A stretch of DNA of 12,008 nt from an uncultured bacterium (GCA_903870305.1 CAIQCM010000129.1:1-12008), one strand, 5' to 3'. Positions 1 to 7,111 are shown, numbered from the stretch's first letter. The notes: generated from the sequence alone by a model not told the origin. Made by a program: numbers and translations.

Positions 1-1
1 C

Positions 2-259
2 GAGATCGAGCGCGCGATCAAATGGGGAGGAAAAGGCGATATTGAACATCGCGCGAAGGCGCTTGAACGATCGATCGAGCTTCTCGACTTGACCATCGCC
101 GATCCGCGTTGGAAAAATAACCGTCGGCACGAACTCGCGCGTGTTCGCGAGGTAGTAAATGATACTTTTTTTGGTGGCCATACTTATGGTTCATCGCCCG
201 AATCCGTGGCGCGATATTTTTTCCCTTTCGCCTACGCCGCCCGCCTTGGTCGAAAATAA
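2..259 (+). CDS. 3' end of an unrecognised protein gene (partial)
   Basis: An open frame enters from the left edge and ends at TAA 257-259, giving 85 residues without a start inside the window. The visible part is charged and probably helical, with many Arg, Glu and Lys (for example KALERSIELLDLTIADPRW, then HELARVREVVND). It ends in a more aromatic tail, SPESVARYFFPFAYAARLGRK. Codon use matches the neighbouring genes, and the frame stops about 45 bases before a symmetric terminator hairpin, which supports it as a real gene end. No signal peptide, membrane segment or catalytic motif is visible in this part. I do not recognise the family. A different-frame open stretch at 159-368 runs through the terminator and was dismissed. 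Confidence 0.6.
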   Translation, partial: EIERAIKWGGKGDIEHRAKALERSIELLDLTIADPRWKNNRRHELARVREVVNDTFFGGHTYGSSPESVARYFFPFAYAARLGRK

Positions 260-304
260 ATTACATCAGCCAGCTGGGCTCGACCGCCTCCCAGATGCCC
301 CACC

Positions 305-336
305 AAAAAATCCAACCCATCAAGGTTGGATTTTTT
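305..336. terminator. Bidirectional intrinsic terminator between convergent genes
   Basis: TCCAACC at 311-317 pairs with GGTTGGA at 324-330 around the 6-base loop CATCAA. The stem is flanked by six A on the left and six T on the right, so either strand reads as hairpin plus U-tract. It lies between the plus-strand gene ending at 259 and the minus-strand gene ending at 353, where a shared terminator is expected. Confidence 0.85.
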
Positions 337-352
337 GTCTCGTGTATAGTTT

Positions 353-712
353 TTACTTTTTATCTTGATCGTTTAATTTGACCGCGGCTTCGGGCGTGGA
401 GACCGTTTTGCCGATCAAGAGCAATTTAATGATGCCGATGGCGAGCGCCCAATAGACGAACATGGCCAAGAGCGTCGTCCATTCAAAGATGCTGCCTTCT
501 ACCTGCGAAACATGGAAGACGTAGGTGAAGGGCGCGGCGAAAATATAGGTCACTCCGTAAATAAAAGCGGTGAAACCGGCGACCGGGTTGGCGCCCAGTA
601 TCTTCAGGACAAAGCGGAACGCCAATAATACCTCAATGATGCCTAGGATATACCAGACGATCTGCGTGCCGCGGTAGAGGGGCTTGGTGCTCGGTGAATT
701 AGAAGAATCCAT
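353..712 (-). CDS. YggT-family integral membrane protein
   Basis: The product has 119 residues and looks like a YggT-family (PF02325-type) small membrane protein. Hydrophobic helices lie at about residues 16-38, 47-66 and 78-100. The order is typical of the family: a first helix rich in aliphatic residues (IVWYILGIIEVLLAFRF), then GANPVAGFTAFIYGVTYIF, an APF turn, and a last helix beginning EWTTLLAMFVYWAL. The ends are polar and probably cytoplasmic. YggT proteins are linked to osmotic or ion stress and to cell-division or envelope processes in other bacteria, but their biochemistry is not settled, so no precise role is claimed. It stands alone on the minus strand, divergent from the ABC genes. 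The upstream 124 bases hold only weak promoter matches, and there is no Shine-Dalgarno before the ATG. Confidence 0.8.
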   Translation of the reverse strand: MDSSNSPSTKPLYRGTQIVWYILGIIEVLLAFRFVLKILGANPVAGFTAFIYGVTYIFAAPFTYVFHVSQVEGSIFEWTTLLAMFVYWALAIGIIKLLLIGKTVSTPEAAVKLNDQDKK

Positions 713-785
713 ATTTTTATAGATCTTAGTGAGGATTAATCTGCATTAAGCATACTCTTAAAGGATGTTATGCGCCATCTGTCAT

Positions 786-813
786 TTGATTGCGGGGGTT
801 TCTCTGATAGAGT
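786..813 (+). promoter_or_regulatory. Putative sigma70-type promoter of the ABC operon
   Basis: TTGATT at 786-791 (-35-like) and TAGAGT at 808-813 (-10-like) are 16 bases apart. A start near 820 would give a leader of about 17 bases before the ATG at 837. Each box has about four of six consensus bases, so this is a moderate call. Confidence 0.4.
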
Positions 814-836
814 AGATACATAAGCGTTACAAAGAT

Positions 837-1808
837 ATGCCCTTGATCGAAATAAAAAATTTGACCAAGAAATTCGATGACTTTACGGCCGTCGATAACG
901 TTTCGTTAGAGATAAACGAGGGGGAGATATTTGGGCTCTTAGGACCGAACGGTGCGGGGAAAACGACGACGCTTTCCATCCTCGCCACGCTTTTGCCGCC
1001 CACAAGCGGCAACGCCGTGGTGAGCGGATATGATGTTGCCAAGCATCCGACGCAGGTGCGGCGCAGCATTGGATTTGTTTTTCAGGACCCAAGCTCGGAT
1101 GATCTTTTAACGGGGCGGGAAAATCTTTATTTGCACGCCTTGATGTATGGCGTTAAAGACAGTGAGATCGACAAAAAGATTGACGAAGGTCTGGCTTTGG
1201 TCGACTTAACCGATAAACAGAATATCAGAATGAGGAAATATTCCGGCGGCATGCGCCGTCGGCTAGAACTCGCGCGCGGCTTTTTGCACAGCCCGAAAAT
1301 ATTATTCCTCGATGAGCCGACCTTGGGACTGGACCCGCAGACCAGAGAAAATCTTTGGGCCTACATAAAAAAATTATCGACCGAGAACAAGATCACGATC
1401 ATTTTAACGACGCATTACATGGAAGAGGCGGATATGCTTTGTGATCGGATCGCGATCATCGATCATGGCAAGGTGGTCGCGCTCGACACGCCGCTTAATT
1501 TCAAAAAAGGCCTTGGCGGGGACCTCGTGACCGTTAAAACAAAAAATCCCGAATTGACGGAGCTGGAGAAAATGGATTGCGTGAAACATGTTCAATACAA
1601 AGACGGTCTCCTAAACTTGACCGTGAACGACGCCGGCGCGCATTTGCAGAAAATTTTGGAGCATGTCGGCGAAGCGGAAGACGTTGAACTTCATTCGCCG
1701 ACGTTAAACGACGTCTTCATAAAATTGACCGGCAAACAAATAAGAGAAAGATCGGACGAAGGCGAAGGCGGTTGGATGACGAGGTCGATGCATGCGGAGA
1801 AACGCTAA
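837..1808 (+). CDS. ABC-2 type exporter, ATP-binding subunit (DrrA-like)
   Basis: This is the ATPase of a two-subunit ABC exporter and powers the permease encoded next to it. All hallmarks are present: Walker A GPNGAGKT at residues 36-43, Q-loop Gln83 (VFQDP), signature YSGGM at 135-139, Walker B ILFLDE at 155-160, and switch His193 in TTHYMEEAD. After the nucleotide-binding domain (about 1-222) comes the C-terminal extension usual for DrrA/CcmA-type subunits, ending near IKLTGKQIRE at about 295-304. The last 20 residues are a basic-acidic tail whose codons overlap the possible first start of the permease gene. At 323 residues the length is normal. The substrate cannot be deduced; DrrAB-type exporters move drugs, lipids, polysaccharides or other amphiphiles. 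There is no Shine-Dalgarno before the ATG. It is the first gene of a probable operon running to 3996. Confidence 0.93.
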   Translation: MPLIEIKNLTKKFDDFTAVDNVSLEINEGEIFGLLGPNGAGKTTTLSILATLLPPTSGNAVVSGYDVAKHPTQVRRSIGFVFQDPSSDDLLTGRENLYLHALMYGVKDSEIDKKIDEGLALVDLTDKQNIRMRKYSGGMRRRLELARGFLHSPKILFLDEPTLGLDPQTRENLWAYIKKLSTENKITIILTTHYMEEADMLCDRIAIIDHGKVVALDTPLNFKKGLGGDLVTVKTKNPELTELEKMDCVKHVQYKDGLLNLTVNDAGAHLQKILEHVGEAEDVELHSPTLNDVFIKLTGKQIRERSDEGEGGWMTRSMHAEKR

Positions 1809-2604
1809 AATATCCTTTAGAAATATGCCTAAGTTTAAATTGGCGGCGGAATTGAGGGGCTTATACGCCATTTGGTATCGCGAACTATTGGTATTCATGC
1901 GCGAGCCGTCGCGACTCGTCGGCTCGATCATCCAGCCGCTTTTGTGGCTGGTCATTTTTGGAACCGGCTTGGGGTCGATCATCGAGCCCGGCGCGGTTTC
2001 AGGCGCCAATTATCAGCAGTTCTTGTTTCCCGGGATCTTGGTGATGACCGTCTTGTTCGGCTCGCTGTTTTTCGGCTTGTACATCATTCTCGACAAACGC
2101 ATCGACTTTTTAAAGGAGGTTCTGGTCGCCCCGCTCAACAAGAGCACGATGTTCTTCGGCAAGGCGCTGGGGGGATCCACCGACGGCTTGCTGCAGATAA
2201 TCATTTTGATGATCTTGGGAGCGATCTTCTTCGGCGTTCATTTTAATTTGCTCTCGATCGTTCTCACCCTCGTCATTGTAACTTTATTGCTCATTGCCGT
2301 AACCAGTTTGGGTTTGGCGATCGGCTCGGTCATGGAAAGCCCGGAGGGGTTTGGACTTATTTCAAGCTTTGTCATTTTCCCGCTTTTTTTCTTGAGCGGG
2401 GCGCTCTTCCCGGTGACCAAATTGCCGATGTGGTTAAAAACGATCGTGGCTATAAATCCGGTCTCATATTCCGTCGACGCGTTGCGGTTGGTTATCTTGG
2501 GAATAACCAGCTACGGACTACTCATGGACATGACGGTGCTGATCGTCTTTACCGCCGCCATGGTAACCGCCGGAACCTGGGCGTTCAAAAAAATAAAGCT
2601 TTAA
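1792..2604 (+). CDS. ABC-2 type exporter, permease subunit (DrrB-like)
   Basis: This is the integral membrane half of the exporter, partner of the preceding ATPase. It has about six hydrophobic helices (roughly residues 45-65, 78-100, 133-150, 153-180, 188-205 and 245-265). The cytoplasmic motif after helix 2, DFLKEVLVAPLNKSTMFFGK, and the segment FLSGALFPVTKLPMWL followed by NPVSYSVDALR are typical of ABC2_membrane/DrrB proteins. Two starts are possible. ATG 1792 has GAGGT at 1781-1785 upstream and overlaps the ATPase gene by 17 bases. ATG 1825 (MPKFKLAAEL) lies 16 bases after the ATPase stop and has no Shine-Dalgarno. I keep 1792 because of the GAGGT and likely translational coupling, but the shorter form is close to as likely. 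Overlap or tight spacing on both sides supports an operon. Confidence 0.9.
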   Translation: MRRNAKISFRNMPKFKLAAELRGLYAIWYRELLVFMREPSRLVGSIIQPLLWLVIFGTGLGSIIEPGAVSGANYQQFLFPGILVMTVLFGSLFFGLYIILDKRIDFLKEVLVAPLNKSTMFFGKALGGSTDGLLQIIILMILGAIFFGVHFNLLSIVLTLVIVTLLLIAVTSLGLAIGSVMESPEGFGLISSFVIFPLFFLSGALFPVTKLPMWLKTIVAINPVSYSVDALRLVILGITSYGLLMDMTVLIVFTAAMVTAGTWAFKKIKL

Positions 2605-2613
2605 ATCTTTTTC

Positions 2614-3366
2614 ATGTCCAACAAGAGTATTAGGCACTTGTTCCCGTGGCTGTTTTTGGCGATCATTTTGCTGTCGATCGGTTCGGCGGTGATATATGAA
2701 TTAAAATTGGACGATCCCAAGGGTGAAGAGAATGTGGTGAAAAAAATCTACTATGAGGTCGAGCGCATCATTATCCCGATCAAACCGGCGGTAAGATTGA
2801 ATGTGTCTTATCATCGCCAACAACATGCGCTCTCTTGCGAGGTCGCTTCGCTTCTCATGGCGCTTAACTACAAAGGCGTTAAGGTTACGGAAAATGAGCT
2901 GATCGCGCAGTTGCCCGTTTCCGATCCGGCTCCAAGGCAGCGCGGGAATATTTGGGGTGATCCCAATTTGGGATTTGTCGGAAACATTAACGGCATGATG
3001 CCGAACACCGGTTACGGCGTTTATGACCAACCGATCTATGACTTGGCAACAAAATACCGGACGGCAAAGATCATGACCAATGCAACGGTGAACGACCTCA
3101 TTGCAGAACTTGGGAACGGAAATGCGGTCGTTGTGTGGGGTGTGATCGGAAACGGAAAAGATATTTCTTGGAAAACCCCAAGCGGTCAGACCATTAATGC
3201 AAAGATGGACGAACACGCCCGGACGCTTATCGGTTTCACGGGTCAGTCGAACGACCCGCAACTCATGATCCTGCTTGACCCTATTTACGGCGAAATAAGA
3301 TTACCGGTCGCGGATTTTTTAAAGAATTGGCAGCGGCTCGACCAACGGGCCGTGGCCGTCGAGTAG
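2614..3366 (+). CDS. Membrane-anchored C39-like cysteine peptidase
   Basis: A 250-residue protein with a short basic N-terminus, one membrane helix at about residues 10-28 and an extracytoplasmic domain resembling Peptidase_C39_2 (PF13529). The active site can be traced: oxyanion Gln at 69 or 70 and nucleophile Cys75 in YHRQQHALSCEVASLLMAL, His201 in DEHARTLIGF, and Asp222 in LLDPIYGEI. The segment WGDPNLGFVGNINGMMPNTG is also typical of this family in which domains act on unknown exported substrates. The gene starts 9 bases after the permease stop without a Shine-Dalgarno, so it is very probably co-transcribed with the ABC exporter. Classical C39 peptidases cut leader peptides at double-Gly sites during ABC export, but those are fused to a different exporter class and act on the cytoplasmic side. 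A processing role here is inference only. Confidence 0.85.
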   Translation: MSNKSIRHLFPWLFLAIILLSIGSAVIYELKLDDPKGEENVVKKIYYEVERIIIPIKPAVRLNVSYHRQQHALSCEVASLLMALNYKGVKVTENELIAQLPVSDPAPRQRGNIWGDPNLGFVGNINGMMPNTGYGVYDQPIYDLATKYRTAKIMTNATVNDLIAELGNGNAVVVWGVIGNGKDISWKTPSGQTINAKMDEHARTLIGFTGQSNDPQLMILLDPIYGEIRLPVADFLKNWQRLDQRAVAVE

Positions 3367-3378
3367 CTGTCTTGATCA

Positions 3379-3996
3379 ATGAAAATAAATTATAAAAACA
3401 TCATCATCGCGCTCGCCATGGCCGCGTCGGCGGTTCTGGCATCGCGCTCGTCGGCGATAGCCGGTTCAAGTATACCGGCATTCGTCGGACCGCGGGTCAA
3501 CCTGCCGACGGGCGCGCCCAAGGCCTACGGTTTCTGGTCGTTCGCTGTCATTGATGGCGGAAAAATTTCTCGCTCCGGCCAGCCGCTTATGTCGGAATTC
3601 AGCTGGCTAAAAAAGAACGGCTGGAAAAGCGTCGTCGATCTGCGGATCGACGGCGAATATAAAGAGGTGGGGGATGACCGAAAACTTTCCGGCTTCAAAG
3701 CGCTGGGTTTTAATTATTTGGCGCTACCCATCCGCGACGGAGCCGTACCGACCGAAAAACAAGCCCAGCAATTTCTAAAATTCGCAACTGATCCGGCCAA
3801 CCAGCCGGTGGAGGTGCATTGCCGCGGCGGTTACGGCCGCACCGGAACATTGATCGCCTTATACCGTTATTCAATCGACGGCTGGACCATGCCGCAAGCG
3901 ATCGCCGAATCAAAACTGTACATGGGCGGCGTCGACAGCGCTCAGAAAAAATGGCTTTTGAACTGGGCAAAAAATAATCCAAAAGTTACGGAATGA
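3379..3996 (+). CDS. Secreted dual-specificity / tyrosine-phosphatase-like Cys-phosphatase
   Basis: The 205-residue product begins with a signal peptide (hydrophobic 8-21, likely cleavage after AIA at 26-28). It then carries a Cys-phosphatase domain of the DSP/PTP superfamily. The P-loop is HCRGGYGRTG, with nucleophile Cys148 and phosphate-binding Arg154. The probable general acid is Asp120 in LPIRDG. The upstream strand SGQPLMSEFSWLKKNGWKSV followed by DLR is usual for DSP domains that open with a 'Ser-Gly-Gln-Pro' turn. The domain is complete. The substrate could be phosphoprotein, phosphoinositide or inositol phosphate; the P-loop alone does not decide. It starts 12 bases after the C39-like peptidase gene, with no Shine-Dalgarno, and is followed by a terminator, so it is the last gene of the ABC operon. 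An extracytoplasmic location is expected from the signal peptide. Confidence 0.88.
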   Translation: MKINYKNIIIALAMAASAVLASRSSAIAGSSIPAFVGPRVNLPTGAPKAYGFWSFAVIDGGKISRSGQPLMSEFSWLKKNGWKSVVDLRIDGEYKEVGDDRKLSGFKALGFNYLALPIRDGAVPTEKQAQQFLKFATDPANQPVEVHCRGGYGRTGTLIALYRYSIDGWTMPQAIAESKLYMGGVDSAQKKWLLNWAKNNPKVTE

Positions 3997-4006
3997 ATAT
4001 ATATCA

Positions 4007-4034
4007 AAGAAGGCCGACCCACGACGGCCTTTTT
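4007..4034 (+). terminator. Intrinsic terminator of the ABC-peptidase-phosphatase operon
   Basis: AGGCCG at 4011-4016 pairs with CGGCCT at 4025-4030 around an 8-base loop. The stem can extend outward by A-T and G-T pairs to 4007/4034, and five T (4030-4034) follow. It lies 10 bases after the phosphatase stop. Confidence 0.8.
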
Positions 4035-4059
4035 GGTTACAGGGTCGTCCGTTAACGGA

Positions 4060-4088
4060 TTGACAACGGCGTTTGATCATGCTATTTT
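4060..4088 (+). promoter_or_regulatory. Sigma70-type promoter with extended -10
   Basis: A perfect TTGACA at 4060-4065 is followed after 17 bases by TATTTT at 4083-4088. TG at 4080-4081 adds an extended -10 element. The predicted transcription start is near 4095, immediately before a 22-base palindrome. This is one of the two best promoters in the window. Confidence 0.75.
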
Positions 4089-4095
4089 TTCGTTT

Positions 4096-4117
4096 CATTG
4101 GCGAATCATCGCCAATG
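4096..4117 (+). promoter_or_regulatory. Perfect 9-bp inverted repeat at the predicted mRNA 5' end
   Basis: CATTGGCGA (4096-4104) and TCGCCAATG (4109-4117) are exact inverted copies around the 4-base loop ATCA. It begins at about +1 or +2 of the predicted transcript and ends 11 bases before the Shine-Dalgarno. It could be a 5' stabilising hairpin in the mRNA or an operator for a dimeric repressor. There is no T-run after it, so it is not an intrinsic terminator. Confidence 0.65.
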
Positions 4118-4139
4118 TTAACAGAAAAGGTGTGTAAAA

Positions 4140-5033
4140 ATGCGTTCACTGATAATTGCGGCCGCTCTCTGCCTCACGTTTTCCTTTTCGTCCGCAGCGT
4201 CAGCCGAAGAGTTGAAAGCGTCCAACCCAATTGATGCGGGGGCGGCTGATCTGCTGCCATCAAGCGATGCGACATCCGATGCGACATCTTCCGATCTGCA
4301 ACCGGTCGCACCGGCTGCGCCGCCTGCCGTAGCGCCCGAACCGTCAGTCAGCTCGAAACAGTTCAAGGAACTGGACGATCGGGTAATGGTCCTTTCGCGC
4401 AGCAACCTTCTGCTGAAAGCGGATCTTGCCGTTCAAAAGATGATGGTGGCGTCGCTTGAAGATCGTTTTAGCGCTCTTGAAAGCGTTATTGAAGAAGACG
4501 GCAGCTACAAGTTTGCGGCCGTCGGACTTGGCCTGTCTTTTAAGACGGCGGGCGGTTCGGTCGCGGCCCTCAAGATCCAGGGAAATTTGGGCGGCTTTTC
4601 GGGGTTTTATTACGTCGGTACGGGCGGAGGAGTCGCTTGGAGCATGGTGATCCACAGCGGGCGCGTCCGCATCAGTCCGTTGGGTTTCGGGTTGATGGTC
4701 TATCAGGACCCCAAAAACGCATTCACGTCATGTTGGCTCAAGCGGTCGGTTGATATGGTTTTGCCGTTTAGCGTCGACGTTCGTGTTTGGGAAGGAATTA
4801 CGGTCGGCGCGCAAATAGCGTGGTTCATCCCCAATCCGGTAGATGTTGCCATTGCGAGCAAAGATGCCGGAAAATCAAGCGTTGAGAACGCCAATCCGAC
4901 ATTGGACATGAGATCCCTTACAGACGTGCCTAATAACGCGCTCAACGATTCGGGGGACGTCATTTCTCGTGCTTTTGGAGACGCCTTCAAAGGCCCTCGA
5001 CTCGAGTTTGGTGCCAAGTGGACATTTAAGTAG
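4140..5033 (+). CDS. Exported coiled-coil and beta-rich protein of unknown function
   Basis: A 297-residue protein with a clear signal peptide (hydrophobic 4-17, likely cleavage after ASA at residue 22). Next come a Ser/Asp then Pro/Ala-rich linker (about 30-70, with the tandem DATSDATS) and a helical coiled-coil-like stretch (about 73-118). The last part (about 122-297) is Gly- and aromatic-rich with alternating hydrophobic residues suggesting beta strands. The protein ends in a short strand, RLEFGAKWTFK. That layout resembles outer-membrane or surface beta proteins, but I recognise no family. A good Shine-Dalgarno, AAGGTG at 4127-4132, lies 7 bases before the ATG and fixes the start. The gene is monocistronic: own promoter upstream and own terminator downstream. 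A single Cys198 lies in the beta region. Export is well supported; function is unknown. Confidence 0.85.
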   Translation: MRSLIIAAALCLTFSFSSAASAEELKASNPIDAGAADLLPSSDATSDATSSDLQPVAPAAPPAVAPEPSVSSKQFKELDDRVMVLSRSNLLLKADLAVQKMMVASLEDRFSALESVIEEDGSYKFAAVGLGLSFKTAGGSVAALKIQGNLGGFSGFYYVGTGGGVAWSMVIHSGRVRISPLGFGLMVYQDPKNAFTSCWLKRSVDMVLPFSVDVRVWEGITVGAQIAWFIPNPVDVAIASKDAGKSSVENANPTLDMRSLTDVPNNALNDSGDVISRAFGDAFKGPRLEFGAKWTFK

Positions 5034-5056
5034 ACCTTCGGGGATGTCTTCGTTCT

Positions 5057-5084
5057 TCAAGCCCGGCAACCGTCGGGCTTTTTT
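5057..5084 (+). terminator. Intrinsic terminator after the exported beta-rich protein gene
   Basis: AAGCCCG at 5059-5065 pairs with CGGGCTT at 5074-5080. Two more inner pairs (one G-T) leave the loop AACC. A run of six T spans 5079-5084. It lies about 25 bases after the stop at 5033. Confidence 0.88.
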
Positions 5085-5096
5085 GTTTGGGAAACC

Positions 5097-5105
5097 TGAT
5101 ATACT
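5097..5105 (+). promoter_or_regulatory. Extended -10 promoter of the GH3 gene, predicting a leaderless mRNA
   Basis: TGA plus TATACT (5097-5105) is an extended -10 element with five of six consensus bases in the hexamer. Only six bases separate it from the ATG at 5112, so the expected transcription start falls on or next to the A of the start codon. No good -35 is seen 17 bases upstream, which is common for extended -10 promoters. There is no Shine-Dalgarno before 5112. Confidence 0.55.
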
Positions 5106-5111
5106 GTAGAC

Positions 5112-7055
5112 ATGTTTAATTTTAAACCGGCGTTCGGACGAAATCGTGGAAGATCGGGTAAATGGAGGATGAAGATCGTGTTTTCGGCTTTGGCGGCCAT
5201 TGTTATCATTGGGCTGGTATTTTTTATACGATCGTTATTATTCGAACGAGTCGCGTCGGTTTTGCCTCCGCCGCCAGCTAATGCGCCATACCGCGATCCT
5301 TCGCTGCAAGCCGAGAAGCGAATTGACGACCTGCTCGCCACGATGACGCTTGATGAAAAGATCGGGCAAATGGCGCTGGTGGAAAAAAATAGCATTAAAA
5401 ATATTGCCGATGTTGCAACTTATGGCCTTGGGGGCGTCTTAAGCGGCGCAGGCGGAAAACCGGACGACAATACGCCGCAGGGCTGGAAACAAATGGTTGC
5501 AAGTTATTCTGACGCGGCGAAAAGATCGCGACTTGGTATCCCCGTCCTTTATGGCGCTGACGCCAATCACGGGAACGGCAATGTGCCGGGGGCAACGATC
5601 TTTCCGCACGCAATCGGTCTTGGCGCGGCAAATGATCCGGCGCTAACCGAACAAGTTGCACGCGCGACCGCCGAAGAATCAGCCGCCATGGGCATTCGCT
5701 GGAATTTTTCGCCGGCCTTGGATCTCCCCGCTGACATTCGCTGGGGTCGCGTTTATGAAGAATTTTCCGACGACACCGAGCGCGCCGGTTCGCTTGGCGC
5801 CGCTTATATTACCGGCCTTCAGGATCAGTCGGTTCCGGGCGGACGAATTAATGTTCTTGCCACGGCCAAACATTATATTGGCGTCGGCAGTATGACTTGG
5901 GGCACATCAATGAATAAGGATTTTCATCTTGATCAGGGGGTTGTGCCCGATAGCGAACAGGCCTTGCGCAATGAATATTTGGGTCCCTTCCGCGCTGCCG
6001 TAAACGCCGGCGCAATGTCCGTCATGGCCGGGCTGGGTTATTGGGGTAGTGTTAATATTTCCGCCGATAAATATTTGCTGACCGATGTTCTTAAAAACGA
6101 ATTGGGGTTTAAGGGTTTTGTGGTTTCCGATTGGTACGGGGTCTATGAATTTTCCGCGAACAATTACGCATCGCTCATCGCCTCGGTGAACGCCGGCATG
6201 GATATGGTCATGCTGCCGTACGATTACAAGTCCTTTGTTGCGCAGATGCGAAGCGCGGTTGCAAGCAATGATATTAAAGAATCAAGGATTGACGATGCGG
6301 TGCGGCGCATTCTTCGGGCAAAATTTGCCATGGGACTTTTTGATGAGCCGCCAGGATCGGCGCCGGGCATTGAAACGATCGGCTCGGCGGCGCATCGCGA
6401 ATTGGCAAGAAAGGCGGTTCAAGAGTCGCTGGTGCTGCTTAAAAATACAGATGATCTTTTGCCGATTCAAAAAAACGTGAATCATATTCGCGTGGCCGGC
6501 AGCGCGGCGGATAATTTTGGCCGCCAAGCCGGCGCTTGGACGGTCGAGTGGCAGGGGATCGATGGTAATTGGATACCCGGCACGACCTCCATTCTTTCCG
6601 GCATTCGTAACATGGTGAGCAAGGAGACGCGGGTGGAATATGACATTAACGGGAACTTTCCAAAAAGCGACCTTGCCGATATCGGGATTGCCGTGGTCGG
6701 CGAAAAGCCCTATGCCGAAGGGTGGGGCGATAACGCCGAGCCCCGTCTCGACAATGCCGACCTTGCCGCGATCGCTAATCTTAAAAAAACCTGCAAGCAA
6801 GTTGTGGTGGTTCTTGTCACCGGCCGGCCGCTTATCATTACCGACGAATTGCCAAAGTGGGACGCGGTTGTGGCGGCGTGGCTTCCCGGGAGCGAGGGCG
6901 AAGGTGTTAGCGATGCACTTTTCGGCGCGACGAAATTTACCGGCACCCTGCCCTTACCTTGGCCGCGGTCGATTAAACAATTGCCGTTCAGTTTTGACGG
7001 AAAAGGCGCCGACGGCACCAGCCCGCTTTTTCCGCGCGGTTACGGATTTCGATAA
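5112..7055 (+). CDS. Membrane-anchored GH3 family beta-glucosidase / exo-beta-glucanase
   Basis: The enzyme hydrolyses terminal beta-linked sugars from oligo- or polysaccharides or glycoconjugates outside the cytoplasm. The 647 residues comprise a basic N-terminus, one membrane anchor (about 20-40), a GH3 (alpha/beta)8 barrel (about 65-410) and the alpha/beta sandwich domain (about 430-647). Visible conserved sites are substrate-binding Asp150 in YGADANHGNGNVPGATIFPH, Arg213 in WGRVYEE, Lys253-His254 in TAKHYIG and nucleophile Asp340 in FVVSDWYGV. The acid/base Glu is probably in GEKPYAEGWGDN (Glu531 or Glu536). LVLLKN (440-445) and AAWLPGSEGEGVSDALFG are typical of the second domain. The motifs most resemble the ExoI/ExoP-type two-domain GH3 enzymes. 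No frameshift or missing catalytic residue is seen. An alternative in-frame ATG at 5169 has GGAGG directly touching it, too close for a normal ribosome site, so 5112 is preferred. Confidence 0.95.
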   Translation: MFNFKPAFGRNRGRSGKWRMKIVFSALAAIVIIGLVFFIRSLLFERVASVLPPPPANAPYRDPSLQAEKRIDDLLATMTLDEKIGQMALVEKNSIKNIADVATYGLGGVLSGAGGKPDDNTPQGWKQMVASYSDAAKRSRLGIPVLYGADANHGNGNVPGATIFPHAIGLGAANDPALTEQVARATAEESAAMGIRWNFSPALDLPADIRWGRVYEEFSDDTERAGSLGAAYITGLQDQSVPGGRINVLATAKHYIGVGSMTWGTSMNKDFHLDQGVVPDSEQALRNEYLGPFRAAVNAGAMSVMAGLGYWGSVNISADKYLLTDVLKNELGFKGFVVSDWYGVYEFSANNYASLIASVNAGMDMVMLPYDYKSFVAQMRSAVASNDIKESRIDDAVRRILRAKFAMGLFDEPPGSAPGIETIGSAAHRELARKAVQESLVLLKNTDDLLPIQKNVNHIRVAGSAADNFGRQAGAWTVEWQGIDGNWIPGTTSILSGIRNMVSKETRVEYDINGNFPKSDLADIGIAVVGEKPYAEGWGDNAEPRLDNADLAAIANLKKTCKQVVVVLVTGRPLIITDELPKWDAVVAAWLPGSEGEGVSDALFGATKFTGTLPLPWPRSIKQLPFSFDGKGADGTSPLFPRGYGFR

Positions 7056-7111
7056 ATTTAAATAAGAATAACCTCGGCATGGCCCCTTATTAAAGTCCTT
7101 GGTACAGACGG

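Noticed and set aside
159..368. A 69-residue open frame across the first intergenic region
   Set aside because: It runs through the bidirectional terminator, and a different frame (2-259) over the same bases has more natural composition.
2701..3261. A 186-residue minus-strand open frame opposite the first C39-like peptidase gene
   Set aside because: The sense frame has recognisable catalytic motifs and operon spacing. The antisense product has no motif or start signal.
4271..4294. Tandem copy of GATGCGACATC as a repeat element
   Set aside because: It is an in-frame 12-base duplication within the low-complexity linker (DATSDATS) of the exported protein, not a separate element.
7061..7091. 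AATAAG and CTTATT inverted repeat after the GH3 gene as a terminator
   Set aside because: The stem is only six weak pairs around a loop of about 19 bases, and no T-run follows. I see no reliable terminator for the GH3 gene.
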